This document shows positions 16,797 to 27,682 of a stretch of 64,000 nt of DNA, piece by piece. The notes under the pieces were generated by a model, which was given only the letters and a program-made list of their open reading frames with translations, was not told the DNA's origin and did not search any database. Origin of the DNA: Rheinheimera faecalis (GTDB lineage: Bacteria > Pseudomonadota > Gammaproteobacteria > Enterobacterales > Alteromonadaceae); NCBI RefSeq assembly GCF_021290965.1, contig NZ_JAJOYT010000002.1:372001-436000 (forward strand). The letters are read 5' to 3'. How positions within the stretch are numbered: the stretch's first letter is position 1; each line of letters opens with the position of its first letter. The translations under genes were made by a program, and so were the position numbers.

Positions 16797-17363
16797 TTAG
16801 CCCTTTACGTACGAGTGCCAGCTGCTGTCATTCAGTAACTCAGCCAGCACTTGCTCTGTTAATACCCGTAATTTCACTTCGGCCGCAGCGTTGTCTAACT
16901 TAAATGGACCAGAGAAGCTGCTTTTGCCTGCATAGACTTTATCAAAAGAGCCATTGCTGTTTTGAATAGCAATACGCAGTTCCACATCGTTTTTCACCAC
17001 ATGCTCTACTGTGCGTTGATCGGCATCTGCGGATAACTTCAAAATTTGAACCGTCATGGTGGTGACACTGCTGGAGGTCAATTTTGCACCTTGTGCTGTC
17101 ATCGCGTCCGTTAAGGTGGATTCCAGCTGTTGAGCCAGATTATTGCTGGTTGGCAGGCTGGTGACTGCAGTGCCTTTGCGCAAAAACAGCGTCTGATCAG
17201 AGGGGCGTTGATCCACTACAGTTAAAACAAACTCAGCGCCTGCTAAAGTTTTACTTTGGTTCCAGAACACTTGTGGCGTGACTAAAAAAGAAGACGAAGT
17301 GCTGCTACAGGCGGCAAGAGCCAGGCTGAAAGCCACCAATACAGAGCGCTTAAGAGAGGACAT
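16797..17363 (-). CDS. yajG: YajG-family lipoprotein
   Basis: The 188-residue precursor has a lipoprotein signal ending in the lipobox LAAC (Cys19), followed by a Ser-rich linker and a domain with VVDQRP and the LTDAMTAQGAKLT segment typical of YajG (DUF/LipAB-like). Its role is unknown; the protein is predicted to be membrane-anchored. It starts two bases after the rlmG stop. In E. coli yajG lies between bolA and ampG, and both are close by here. Confidence 0.85.
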   Translation of the reverse strand: MSSLKRSVLVAFSLALAACSSTSSSFLVTPQVFWNQSKTLAGAEFVLTVVDQRPSDQTLFLRKGTAVTSLPTSNNLAQQLESTLTDAMTAQGAKLTSSSVTTMTVQILKLSADADQRTVEHVVKNDVELRIAIQNSNGSFDKVYAGKSSFSGPFKLDNAAAEVKLRVLTEQVLAELLNDSSWHSYVKG

Positions 17364-17365
17364 AG

Positions 17366-18505
17366 TTATTTCCTTTTAGTTGATTCGAGGATCACAAATT
17401 TATTGTTACTGGCAATATGACGACAACCACCGAGCAGTACGGTCATTTTTTCGTAATAAGGCAAATGTCTGTTCGCAACTATACGTAACTTACCACCTGC
17501 TTTTAAACAACGTTTGGCATCGTTAAACATCTGCCAGGCAATATGTTCTGTCACAGCCTGCTGTTGATGAAAAGGTGGATTACAAACCACATAATCCAGA
17601 CTCTGATCGGCCTGGCTGGCTAAACAGTCATCTGTTCTGAACTCGGCCTGAGACATTAGTTCAGGTATGTTGGCTTCAACTGAAGCTTTTGATGATGCCA
17701 CAGCCATATATGAATCATCGGTAAAAATCACTTTAGCTTCAGGCTGTTGTTTTAATAAGGCGACGCCAAGCACGCCGTTACCACAACCTAAGTCGGCCAC
17801 CAAAGCGCCTGCATCCAGCACCGGTAAATGTTCCATCAGGAAACGCGCACCTATGTCCAGTTGCTCTTTCGCAAATACATTGGCGTGATTAACCAGCTTC
17901 AGCTGATAATCAGGTAATTCCCATTGAATAGGATAAGTAAAGGCACGAGCTTCACCGCGAGGCGTACAATGAATAGTCCTGCATTTTTTCTGAGCCAATG
18001 AAGCCTGAGTTGGGCCTAATTCCTGCTCAAAAATAGCCAGTAAGTTTTTATGAATATCTTTGGCTTTGGCTGCTGCGATAATGACTGTATCAGGCCGAAC
18101 CACCTGACTAAGCTGCTGCAACATAAAGCGCAGATAGCCGTGATTATTTGGTACTTTCAACAGCACCAGATCCAAATCAGCGGGCAAAGCCGTAACACTG
18201 TCGATAAAACTGACGCTATCTACAGATAAACCGTTTTGTTGTCTGTTATGTACTGTGGCTTGTTGGCTCAATACAGAATCGTTTTGTTGAATGTGTGGAT
18301 AGTCACCCAATGCACAGGACAAAGCGCCAAACAAGTCGTGCATCACTACCACTTTTAAGCCAGCGCGTTCATTGAGCAAAGGCAAGGCCTGCTGCAACAG
18401 CAATTCATCGGCTGCATCCCAGGCTTGTAAGCTGCGATTACTTTGCCCCAGTGGTAATCTGTCCAGCTGCAGTTGCTTGTCAGCGACGGTAAAAATAGTA
18501 TTCAT
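17366..18505 (-). CDS. rlmG: 23S rRNA (guanine-1835-N2)-methyltransferase RlmG
   Basis: The 379-residue length matches E. coli RlmG (about 378). The C-terminal Rossmann domain has the SAM site VADLGCGNGVLGVAL and the base-flipping motif NPPFHQQQAVTEH; the N-terminal half is the pseudo-methyltransferase domain of this family. The frame extends upstream to 18667, but I take the ATG at 18505 (MNTIFTVADKQLQL) because it matches family length and leaves a divergent promoter space with the AlkB-like gene. First gene of the rlmG-yajG-cyclophilin operon. Confidence 0.92.
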   Translation of the reverse strand: MNTIFTVADKQLQLDRLPLGQSNRSLQAWDAADELLLQQALPLLNERAGLKVVVMHDLFGALSCALGDYPHIQQNDSVLSQQATVHNRQQNGLSVDSVSFIDSVTALPADLDLVLLKVPNNHGYLRFMLQQLSQVVRPDTVIIAAAKAKDIHKNLLAIFEQELGPTQASLAQKKCRTIHCTPRGEARAFTYPIQWELPDYQLKLVNHANVFAKEQLDIGARFLMEHLPVLDAGALVADLGCGNGVLGVALLKQQPEAKVIFTDDSYMAVASSKASVEANIPELMSQAEFRTDDCLASQADQSLDYVVCNPPFHQQQAVTEHIAWQMFNDAKRCLKAGGKLRIVANRHLPYYEKMTVLLGGCRHIASNNKFVILESTKRK

Positions 18506-18537
18506 GCCATTCAACTTAAAGAAAAGAAGGTTGTATT

Positions 18538-19161
18538 TTGACACGTGCACACCAGAGCGACAACCATGGATCGTTGCAACACTTTGTATTACCGCAAGCA
18601 GAGTTGTTGTTTTGGCCAAAGTGGCTCTCGCCAGAGCAGGCAGACCGCTGTTATCAGCAATTGGCACTGCAACTAAACTGGCAGCAGCCCGCGATAAAAA
18701 TCTTTGGCAAAGCTGTGCTTATTCCAAGGCAGCAAGTCTGGATGGGAGATCCGCACTGTAGTTATAAATATTCAGGCGTATTATTTGAGCCAGAACCCTG
18801 GCATCCTTTGGTCTGGCAACTCACAGACCAGGTGAATCAGCTGTGTCAGACTCGCTTTAATTCGGTGTTGCTGAACTGGTACGCTGATGGTCAGCAGCAT
18901 ATGGGCTGGCATAGTGATGATGAACCTGAACTTGGAAATAATCCTCAGATAGCCTCGTTAAGCTTGGGGCAACAGAGGTTTTTTGATTTAAAACACAAGA
19001 ACTTAGGTACACAACTTAAACTCGGGTTGGGTCATGGTTCTTTATTGCTTATGGCGGGTCAATGTCAGCAGTATTGGCAGCATAGAGTCCCGAAAATGGC
19101 CGCAGCAACAGAAGGGCGTATAAACCTGACTTTCCGTGAAATCAAGCAAAAAACAACTTAA
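18538..19161 (+). CDS. AlkB-like 2-oxoglutarate/Fe(II)-dependent dioxygenase
   Basis: The 207-residue protein has the dioxygenase core: LNWYADGQQHMGWHSDDEP (HxD iron ligands), SLSLGQQRFFDLKHK, HGSLLLMAGQCQQYWQHRVPK (distal His) and GRINLTFR (2-oxoglutarate-binding Arg). It resembles DNA/RNA-demethylating AlkB homologues of the ALKBH2/3 type. A TTG start at 18538 is supported by AAGAAGG seven bases upstream. It is divergent from rlmG. The substrate, alkylated DNA or RNA, is inferred from the family. Confidence 0.88.
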   Translation: MTRAHQSDNHGSLQHFVLPQAELLFWPKWLSPEQADRCYQQLALQLNWQQPAIKIFGKAVLIPRQQVWMGDPHCSYKYSGVLFEPEPWHPLVWQLTDQVNQLCQTRFNSVLLNWYADGQQHMGWHSDDEPELGNNPQIASLSLGQQRFFDLKHKNLGTQLKLGLGHGSLLLMAGQCQQYWQHRVPKMAAATEGRINLTFREIKQKTT

Positions 19162-19284
19162 TTATATTTTCTCTATGGCAGCAGTCGCTTAGCGGATTTT
19201 CCTTCACTTTTGCAAAAAAGCGGGCTGACAAGGTGTAATGCCTTAACTAGAGTAGAGGTGAGGGAGCAATAAAGAGGTTCAGCT

Positions 19285-19626
19285 ATGTTGGTTCATACCG
19301 CAATAGAACAGAAGTTATTGAGCGCATTTGATCCTGTGTTCCTTGACGTGGTCAATGAAAGCCATATGCACAATGTGGCACCGGGTTCGGAGTCACATTT
19401 TAAAGTCGTGATAGTGACAAATGCCTTTGATGGCATGAGATTGTTAAACCGCCACAGAGCAGTGAATGCAATAGTGGCCGAGGAATTAGCCGAAAAAATT
19501 CATGCTTTAGCCTTGCATACCTATACGCCGGGTGAATGGTACGAATATTACGCCGAAAAACCACCGGCATCGCCTAAATGTTTTGGTGGCAGTAAAAGAG
19601 AAAAAACTGCCTTACCGGAGTCCTGA
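19285..19626 (+). CDS. bolA: BolA-family protein
   Basis: The 113-residue protein has the BolA fold signature: LDVVNESHMHNVAPGSESHFKVVIVTNAFDGMRLLNRHRAVNAIVAEEL with conserved His residues and the LALHTYTPGEWYE end. BolA proteins bind [2Fe-2S] with monothiol glutaredoxins and influence cell shape and stress responses. AGAGG lies nine bases before the ATG. It is followed by a hairpin terminator. Confidence 0.93.
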   Translation: MLVHTAIEQKLLSAFDPVFLDVVNESHMHNVAPGSESHFKVVIVTNAFDGMRLLNRHRAVNAIVAEELAEKIHALALHTYTPGEWYEYYAEKPPASPKCFGGSKREKTALPES

Positions 19627-19636
19627 GATCCTACTA

Positions 19637-19664
19637 AGTGAAAGCGTCGTAAGACGCTTTCACT
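19637..19664 (+). terminator. Terminator-like hairpin after bolA
   Basis: A perfect 12-bp stem, AGTGAAAGCGTC and GACGCTTTCACT, closes a GTAA loop. The following T-tract is short (TTATCC). Confidence 0.65.
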
Positions 19665-19766
19665 TTATCCTCAGCTGTATTTTGTCTTGTTAATACTGCT
19701 CCATATGTGACTAAGTTCTTGTTTTTAAATCCTCAATGCTGCTATTTTTGCTGATCAGACCTGTTT

Positions 19767-19785
19767 TTTAAGCTAACGGCTTAAA
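19767..19785 (+). promoter_or_regulatory. Perfect 7-bp inverted repeat upstream of fabV
   Basis: TTTAAGC (19767-19773) and GCTTAAA (19779-19785) flank five bases and sit 37 bp before the fabV ATG, a position suited to an operator. The binding protein is unknown. Confidence 0.35.
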
Positions 19786-19821
19786 CTAGCTGACAATTTT
19801 CAACCAACAATAGGTTTTGTT

Positions 19822-21015
19822 ATGGTTATCCAACCTAAAATTCGTGGTTTTATCTGCACTAACGCACATCCGGTCGGTTGTGCTGCCCATGTGCAAGAAC
19901 AAATTGATTATGTCAAAGCCAAAGGCCCTGTAGCCGGTGGCCCCAAAAATGTATTAGTTATCGGCGCTTCCACAGGATATGGCCTGGCTTCCCGCATTAC
20001 TTCTGCTTTTGCTTCAGGTGCTAAAACCTTAGGTATCTTTTTTGAAAAAGAACCTACCGAAGGCAAAACTGCTTCTGCGGGTTGGTACAACACTGTGGCT
20101 TTTGAACAAGCTGCAGCTGCGGAAGGTTTATGGAACAAACACTTGAACGGTGATGCCTTTACTGACGAATTAAAATCTCAGGCTATTGATTTAATCCGTC
20201 GTGAGATGGGCAAAATTGATCTGGTGGTGTACAGCCTGGCAGCGCCACGCCGTAAAGATCCTGTGACTGGTGAAGTGTACAGCTCTGTATTAAAGCCAAT
20301 AGCCCAGGCTTATACAGCCAAGACCTTAAACACCAGTAAACGTGAAATTGAAAGTGTTTCGGTTGAACCTGCCTCTGACGAAGAAATCTTCAATACAGTG
20401 AAAGTAATGGGTGGGGAAGACTGGGAGCGTTGGTTAGATCAATTGCAGGCTGCTGGCGTGTTGGCCGAAGGGTGTCAAACCGTTGCTTACACTTACATTG
20501 GTAAAGAGCTGACCTGGCCAATTTATGGCAAAGCCACTATTGGCAAAGCCAAAGAAGATTTAGACCGCGCCGCTACTGCTATCACGCAAAAACTGGATTC
20601 GGTAAAAGGCCATGCTTATGTGGCTTCATTAAAAGCTTTAGTGACGCAAGCCAGTTCAGCTATTCCTATTATGCCGCTCTATATCTCTTTGCTATACCGT
20701 GTGATGAAAGAGGAAGGCACTCACGAAGGTTGCATCGAGCAGATTTATGGTTTGTTCCAGCAAGCGCTGTACAACAACAACCGTACCTTAGATGAAGGTG
20801 GTCGTTTGCGTATGGACGGCAAAGAATTGTCGGATCATATCCAGTCTGCGGTCAAAGATTTATGGGGTCAGGTGACCACAGAAAACATTGATGATCTGAC
20901 GGACTACAAAGGCTATCACAATGAATTCCTGCGCTTATTCGGTTTTGGCTATAGCCATGTCGATTATGATGCCGATGTGCAGGCTTTATTGCCGCTGAAA
21001 AATCTGGTGCAGTAA
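19822..21015 (+). CDS. fabV: FabV-type trans-2-enoyl-ACP reductase (NADH)
   Basis: The 397-residue protein carries out the last reduction of the fatty-acid elongation cycle and is often triclosan tolerant. It begins MVIQPKIRGFICTNAHPVGC, has the NAD-binding VLVIGASTGYGLASRI motif and the active-site block TYIGKELTWPIYGKATIGKAK with the Y-x8-K arrangement of FabV. A strong terminator follows, so it is transcribed alone. Confidence 0.96.
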   Translation: MVIQPKIRGFICTNAHPVGCAAHVQEQIDYVKAKGPVAGGPKNVLVIGASTGYGLASRITSAFASGAKTLGIFFEKEPTEGKTASAGWYNTVAFEQAAAAEGLWNKHLNGDAFTDELKSQAIDLIRREMGKIDLVVYSLAAPRRKDPVTGEVYSSVLKPIAQAYTAKTLNTSKREIESVSVEPASDEEIFNTVKVMGGEDWERWLDQLQAAGVLAEGCQTVAYTYIGKELTWPIYGKATIGKAKEDLDRAATAITQKLDSVKGHAYVASLKALVTQASSAIPIMPLYISLLYRVMKEEGTHEGCIEQIYGLFQQALYNNNRTLDEGGRLRMDGKELSDHIQSAVKDLWGQVTTENIDDLTDYKGYHNEFLRLFGFGYSHVDYDADVQALLPLKNLVQ

Positions 21016-21020
21016 CTTTG

Positions 21021-21047
21021 AAAAGCCGCTTAATGCGGCTTTTTTTT
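21021..21047 (+). terminator. Rho-independent terminator of fabV
   Basis: AAAAGCCGC and GCGGCTTTT form the stem around TTAAT, with a run of eight T. Confidence 0.9.
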
Positions 21048-22672
<1,625 letters not shown>

Positions 22673-22674
22673 AA

Positions 22675-23880
22675 ATGGGTTTAAAGCATTTTTTAGAAAG
22701 TATTGAGCCGCAATTCGAAAAAGGCGGTAAATACGAAAAGTGGTATGCTTTATACGAAGCTGCTGCAACAATTTTCTATACCCCAGGTCTGGTGACCAAA
22801 GCGGGTACTCATGTGCGTGACAGTATCGATCTGAAACGTATTATGATTTTTGTCTGGTTAATGTTATTCCCTGCTTTGTTTTTTGGTATGTTCAATATCG
22901 GTCATCAGGCGGTTATCGCGCTGCAGGCTGGTTTTGGTATGCCTGACACCTGGCAGGTGGGCTTGTTCCAGTTACTTGGCGGTGAATTGACTGCCGAATC
23001 GGGCTGGGGTAGCAAAATGTGGTACGGCGCCGTTTGGTTCCTGCCTATTTACGCAACTGTCTTTATTGTCGGCGGTTTCTGGGAAGTGTTGTTTGCTTCT
23101 GTGCGTAAGCATGAAATCAACGAAGGCTTCTTTGTAACTTCTATTCTGTTCGCCTTAATTCTTCCAGCTTCTATTCCACTATGGCAAGCCGCTTTAGGTA
23201 TTACCTTTGGTGTGGTTGTAGCAAAAGAAGTCTTTGGTGGTACAGGCCGTAACTTCTTAAACCCTGCGTTAGCTGGTCGTGCTTTCCTGTTCTTTGCATA
23301 CCCTGCACAGATTTCAGGTGACAAAGTATGGACAGTGGCTGATGGTTATTCAGGTGCAACCTGGTTATCTAAAGCCGTCAACGGTGAAATGTCTGACTGG
23401 TCGATTAATGCTCAGTGGTGGGACGCGTTTTATGGTTTTATCCCAGGTTCAGTGGGTGAAACCTCGTTCTTAGCGCTGATGATCGGTGGTTTAGCTTTAA
23501 TTTACTTCCGTATCGCTTCATGGCGCATTGTGGCCGGTGTAATGGTGGGTACTATTATTTTTGCCAGCATGTTCAACATGATCGGCTCTGAAACAAACGC
23601 CATGTTTGCTATGCCTTGGTACTGGCATATTGTGTTAGGTGGCTTTGCTATCGGTATGTTCTTTATGGCAACCGACCCGGTATCTGCTTCTTTCACAAAC
23701 CCAGGTAAATGGGCGTACGGTATCCTGATTGGTTTTATGGTGGTGATGATCCGTGTGGTTAACCCTGCTTACCCTGAAGGTATGATGTTAGCTATTTTGT
23801 TCGCTAACTTATTTGCACCATTGTTTGACTATATGGTGGCTCAGGCGAACATCAATCGGAGGCTTGCCCGTAATGTTTAG
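22675..23880 (+). CDS. nqrB: Na+-NQR subunit B
   Basis: This integral membrane subunit carries covalent FMN and riboflavin and forms part of the Na+ path. In the 401-residue protein the flavinylation motif DGYSGAT places FMN on Thr229. Multiple membrane helices are evident. The ATG at 22675 follows the nqrA stop by two bases and GGAAGG precedes it. Flavinylation needs ApbE, which is not encoded in this operon. Confidence 0.97.
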   Translation: MGLKHFLESIEPQFEKGGKYEKWYALYEAAATIFYTPGLVTKAGTHVRDSIDLKRIMIFVWLMLFPALFFGMFNIGHQAVIALQAGFGMPDTWQVGLFQLLGGELTAESGWGSKMWYGAVWFLPIYATVFIVGGFWEVLFASVRKHEINEGFFVTSILFALILPASIPLWQAALGITFGVVVAKEVFGGTGRNFLNPALAGRAFLFFAYPAQISGDKVWTVADGYSGATWLSKAVNGEMSDWSINAQWWDAFYGFIPGSVGETSFLALMIGGLALIYFRIASWRIVAGVMVGTIIFASMFNMIGSETNAMFAMPWYWHIVLGGFAIGMFFMATDPVSASFTNPGKWAYGILIGFMVVMIRVVNPAYPEGMMLAILFANLFAPLFDYMVAQANINRRLARNV

Positions 23881-24661
23881 TAATAACGATAGTATCGGCA
23901 AAACCTTTTTTGTGGTTATTGCTTTATGTTTGGTTTGCGCCATTTTTGTGGCGACTTCAGCTGTTCAGCTGCGACCAAAACAAACTGAAAACAAACTGTT
24001 AGATGCCCAGAAAAACATTCTGGTAGCGACTGGCTTGTTATCAGGCGACAACGTCAAAGAGCTGTTCACCAAACATATTCAGGAACGTCTGGTTGATATG
24101 AATACCGGCGAGTTTGTGGATATGGACCCGGCTAAATACGATTACCGTAAAGCGATGAAAGCGCCTGAAACCAGTATCAAACTGGAAGGTGCTGACGACA
24201 AAGCTTCAATTAAATCACGTGCTAACATTGCGCCGGTTTATTTTGCTTATAACGACGGTATCGAGTCTGGCCAGTTGTCAGCTATTGTTCTGCCAATTCA
24301 CGGTTATGGCTTATGGTCCACCATGCATGCGTTTTTAGCGTTAGACAAAGATGGCAACACCATCAAAGGTCTGAACTACTATGAGCATGCAGAGACTCCT
24401 GGTCTGGGTGGCGAAATCCAGAATCCAAAATGGGTTGCTCAGTTTGTAGGTAAGAAGTTATTTGATGAAGCTGGTAACCCTGCTATCAAAATTCTGAAAC
24501 CGGGTAATGCGGTTGCAACTTCAGAGCATGATGTAGATGGTTTATCAGGCGCTACGTTAACCAGCAATGGCGTACAACATACGTTTGAGTTCTGGACTGG
24601 TGCCAAAGGCTTTGCGCCTTTCCTGACTAAGGTTCGTGATGGAGCATTAAACAATGGCTAG
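23873..24661 (+). CDS. nqrC: Na+-NQR subunit C
   Basis: NqrC has one membrane helix (about 11-31, [20 protein letters not shown]) and a periplasmic FMN-binding domain. The flavinylation motif DGLSGAT is present with Thr228 as acceptor. The 262-residue length is normal. The ATG at 23873 overlaps the end of nqrB by eight bases; earlier in-frame codons lie within nqrB and do not match the family. Confidence 0.97.
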   Translation: MFSNNDSIGKTFFVVIALCLVCAIFVATSAVQLRPKQTENKLLDAQKNILVATGLLSGDNVKELFTKHIQERLVDMNTGEFVDMDPAKYDYRKAMKAPETSIKLEGADDKASIKSRANIAPVYFAYNDGIESGQLSAIVLPIHGYGLWSTMHAFLALDKDGNTIKGLNYYEHAETPGLGGEIQNPKWVAQFVGKKLFDEAGNPAIKILKPGNAVATSEHDVDGLSGATLTSNGVQHTFEFWTGAKGFAPFLTKVRDGALNNG

Positions 24662-25280
24662 TGCAAAAGAAATTAAAAGCCTTGTCTTCGGACCAGTCTT
24701 TGCCAATAACCCTATCGCATTACAAGTATTAGGTATTTGTTCTGCTTTGGCTGTAACTACTAAGCTGGATAAAGCTTTAGTTATGGGTATAGCGCTGACT
24801 CTGGTTACGGCGTTCTCGAGCATGTTTATCTCGATGATCCGTAACCATATTCCATCAAGCGTTCGTATCATAGTTCAGATGACCATTATCGCGTCCCTGG
24901 TAATAGTGGTGGATCAGGTGTTGAAAGCTTTTGCTTACAACGTAGCTAAAGAGCTGTCGGTATTTGTTGGTTTGATTATCACCAACTGTATCGTTATGGG
25001 TCGTGCTGAAGCTTATGCCATGAAAAGCCCACCATTAATGAGCTTTTTAGATGGTATTGGTAACGGTTTAGGCTACACAGTGTTGCTGCTGATCGTTGCA
25101 TTTATCCGTGAGTTGTTTGGTTCAGGTACTGTGTTTGGTGTAGAAATTCTGCCTCTGATCAGTGCCGGTGGTTGGTATCAGCCTATGGGTCTGTTACTGA
25201 TGCCTCCAAGCGCTTTCTTTATCATCGGCTTGTTCATCTGGGTTCTGCGGACTTTCCGCCCAGAACAAGTTGAGAAGTAA
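24654..25280 (+). CDS. nqrD: Na+-NQR subunit D
   Basis: This 208-residue polytopic membrane subunit shares with NqrE the intramembrane iron-sulfur centre ligands; [10 protein letters not shown] and the GSGTVFG region match NqrD/RnfE proteins. The ATG overlaps the end of nqrC by eight bases, consistent with translational coupling. Confidence 0.96.
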   Translation: MASAKEIKSLVFGPVFANNPIALQVLGICSALAVTTKLDKALVMGIALTLVTAFSSMFISMIRNHIPSSVRIIVQMTIIASLVIVVDQVLKAFAYNVAKELSVFVGLIITNCIVMGRAEAYAMKSPPLMSFLDGIGNGLGYTVLLLIVAFIRELFGSGTVFGVEILPLISAGGWYQPMGLLLMPPSAFFIIGLFIWVLRTFRPEQVEK

Positions 25281-25291
25281 GGGGACAGAAG

Positions 25292-25900
25292 ATGGAACAT
25301 TACATTAGTTTATTTGTTCGTGCGGTATTTATCGATAACCTGGCTTTATCGTTTTTCCTGGGGATGTGTACTTTTATCGCCATCTCTAAACAAGTAAAAA
25401 CAGCTTTCAGTTTAGGTATTGCCGTCACAGTAGTACTGGGTTTATCAGTACCGCTGAACAACATTGTATTTAAGCAATTTTTGGCACCAGGTGCTTTAGA
25501 CTGGGCTGGTTTTCCAGACACAGATTTAAGCTTCCTTGGCTTTATCGCTTACATCGGCGTAATCGCAGGTTTAGTACAAATCCTGGAAATGTTCCTCGAT
25601 AAGTACGTACCTTCGTTATACAACGCTTTAGGTATTTTCCTGCCGTTAATCACAGTGAACTGCGCCATTTTTGGTGGTGTAGCTTTCATGGTTGAACGTG
25701 ATTACAACTTAGCAGAAAGTGCGGTATTTGGTTTAGGCGGCGGTTTAGGTTGGACTCTGGCCATCACATTAATGGCAGCTGTGAGCGAAAAACTGAAGTA
25801 TGCGGATATCCCTGCGGGTCTGCGTGGTTTAGGTTCTCGTTTTATCATGGTTGGTTTAATGGGGTTAGGCTTTATGTCTTTCTCTGGCGTGTCATTGTAA
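25292..25900 (+). CDS. nqrE: Na+-NQR subunit E
   Basis: This 202-residue polytopic membrane subunit is homologous to RnfA. Conserved features are [28 protein letters not shown] and TVNCAIFGG, whose cysteines contribute to the NqrD/E iron centre. GGGGAC precedes the ATG, 11 bp after nqrD. Confidence 0.96.
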   Translation: MEHYISLFVRAVFIDNLALSFFLGMCTFIAISKQVKTAFSLGIAVTVVLGLSVPLNNIVFKQFLAPGALDWAGFPDTDLSFLGFIAYIGVIAGLVQILEMFLDKYVPSLYNALGIFLPLITVNCAIFGGVAFMVERDYNLAESAVFGLGGGLGWTLAITLMAAVSEKLKYADIPAGLRGLGSRFIMVGLMGLGFMSFSGVSL

Positions 25901-25924
25901 AAGTTGCTGTAAAAGGAAAAAACA

Positions 25925-27151
25925 ATGCAAGAGATTTATCTTGGCGTTGGGATGTTCACCCTGCTGGTTGTCGCCTTAGTGATTATGATTTTAGTCGCTA
26001 AAGCCAAACTGGTATCTTCTGGTGACATCACCATTGGCGTTAATGGCGACCCTAAGTTGGCCATTCAGACAAAAGCCGGCGGCAAATTACTTGGCGCTTT
26101 AGCTGATAAAGGTATTTTCCTGTCGTCAGCTTGTGGTGGCGGTGGTTCTTGTGGTCAGTGCCGTGTTCATGTTCATGCAGGTGGCGGCGACGTTTTACCT
26201 GTAGAAATGGGCCACCTGACTAAAGGTGATCGTCGTGAAGGCTGTCGTTTAGCTTGTCAGGTCAGTGTAAAAACTGACATGGAAATCGAAGTTGAACCGG
26301 AAATCTTTGGTATCAAAAAATGGGAATGTACTGTTATCTCTAACGATAACAAAGCAACCTTTATCAAAGAATTGAAGCTGGCTATTCCAGATGGCGAATC
26401 AGTACCTTTCCGTGCTGGTGGTTACATCCAGATTGAAGCTCCGGCTCACCATGTGAAATACGCTGACTTCGATATCCCTGCAGAGTACCGTGGTGACTGG
26501 GAACGCTTTAAGTTCTTCACACTGGAGTCCAAAGTAGACGAAGAAACTATTCGTGCTTACTCTATGGCGAACTATCCGGAAGAAGAAGGCATTATCATGT
26601 TAAACGTGCGGATCGCGTCTCCGCCGCCAAATAACCTGAGCTTACCTTGCGGTAAAATGTCCTCGTACATCTGGAGCTTAAAAGCTGGCGATAAAGTGAC
26701 GATTTCTGGTCCATTTGGTGAATTCTTCGCTAAACAAACTGAAGCAGAAATGGTATTCGTAGGTGGTGGTGCTGGTATGGCCCCAATGCGTTCGCATATT
26801 TTTGACCAGTTACGCCGTCTGAAATCCAAACGTAAGATGAGCTTCTGGTACGGTGCCCGTTCTAAGCGTGAAATGTTTTATGTTGAAGATTTCGACATGC
26901 TGCAAGCTGAAAACGAAAACTTTAAGTGGCACGTGGCCTTATCTGATCCACAGCCGGAAGATAACTGGACTGGCTACACAGGTTTTATTCACAACGTGTT
27001 GTTTGAAAATTACCTGAAAAACCACAAAGCTCCGGAAGACTGCGAGTTCTATATGTGTGGTCCACCGATGATGAACAAAGCGGTGATCAACATGCTGAAA
27101 GACTTAGGTGTAGAAGACGACAACATACTGTTGGATGACTTCGGCGGTTAA
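25925..27151 (+). CDS. nqrF: Na+-NQR subunit F (NADH-oxidising flavoprotein)
   Basis: NqrF takes electrons from NADH. The 408-residue protein has an N-terminal membrane helix (about 4-25), a [2Fe-2S] ferredoxin domain with Cys70, Cys76, Cys79 and Cys111 (same numbers as Vibrio NqrF), and a ferredoxin-NADP reductase-like module with the FAD motif [29 protein letters not shown] for NADH, and a C-terminal [23 protein letters not shown] lies before the ATG. Last subunit gene; a terminator follows. Confidence 0.98.
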   Translation: MQEIYLGVGMFTLLVVALVIMILVAKAKLVSSGDITIGVNGDPKLAIQTKAGGKLLGALADKGIFLSSACGGGGSCGQCRVHVHAGGGDVLPVEMGHLTKGDRREGCRLACQVSVKTDMEIEVEPEIFGIKKWECTVISNDNKATFIKELKLAIPDGESVPFRAGGYIQIEAPAHHVKYADFDIPAEYRGDWERFKFFTLESKVDEETIRAYSMANYPEEEGIIMLNVRIASPPPNNLSLPCGKMSSYIWSLKAGDKVTISGPFGEFFAKQTEAEMVFVGGGAGMAPMRSHIFDQLRRLKSKRKMSFWYGARSKREMFYVEDFDMLQAENENFKWHVALSDPQPEDNWTGYTGFIHNVLFENYLKNHKAPEDCEFYMCGPPMMNKAVINMLKDLGVEDDNILLDDFGG

Positions 27152-27164
27152 GCTAAAGCAAATT

Positions 27165-27195
27165 AAAAAATGGGGTCCCTGGGACCCCATTTTTA
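27165..27195 (+). terminator. Rho-independent terminator of the nqr operon
   Basis: AAAAATGGGGTCC and GGACCCCATTTTT pair perfectly around CCTG/CTG, ending in T5ATTT. Confidence 0.92.
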
Positions 27196-27312
27196 TTTGT
27201 CTGCATTTTGTTTTTGCATAGGGATTGTTGCCGAAACTTGTTACAATAGCTGCCTGTAACGGGCAAGCAGGCAGACTGGTTGTTCAACGCTTCTAAGTTT
27301 GATGAGGTTGCT

Positions 27313-27525
27313 ATGGAAGTCTTTATTTTTACTTTTATCATCCTGATAGTTGTAGTTGCTGCTATGGCTATAGGCTACATGGTGCAACGTAAAACCATAG
27401 CTGGTAGCTGTGGTGGCTTGGGTGCTTTAGGCATCGAGAAGGCCTGTGACTGCGATACCCCTTGTGAAAAACGTCAGCAACGCATGAAAAAAGAACAGGA
27501 ATGGCAGCAGAATAAAATTATCTGA
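27313..27525 (+). CDS. nqrM: Na+-NQR maturation protein NqrM
   Basis: The 70-residue protein has one membrane helix (about 3-25, IFTFIILIVVVAAMAIGYMV) followed by a cysteine cluster GSCGGLGALGIEKACDCDTPC, the DUF539/NqrM signature thought to deliver iron to NqrD/E. The ATG at 27313 is preceded by GAGG. It is separated from nqrF by a terminator and, unlike many nqr loci, no apbE gene lies between them. Confidence 0.93.
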   Translation: MEVFIFTFIILIVVVAAMAIGYMVQRKTIAGSCGGLGALGIEKACDCDTPCEKRQQRMKKEQEWQQNKII

Positions 27526-27556
27526 TACTGCGTATTTTTGTTTTATCAACGCCCGT

Positions 27557-27587
27557 CAAGCCAGCTTTAGCTGGCTTGTCAGTTTTT
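27557..27587 (+). terminator. Rho-independent terminator of nqrM
   Basis: CAAGCCAGC and GCTGGCTTG pair around TTTA, followed by T5 at 27583-27587. Confidence 0.75.
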
Positions 27588-27682
27588 AGCTACAGGGTTT
27601 AAATCTCGCATCCTTTTGTTCTATTGCCTCAAAGCGCCGCGTACTTAATAATGCAGCTCATTATTTTTTTGAGGCCACATTC

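Noticed and set aside
17366-18667. 433-residue version of RlmG
   Set aside because: The extra 54 residues do not match the family and overlap the divergent gene; the 379-residue version fits E. coli RlmG.
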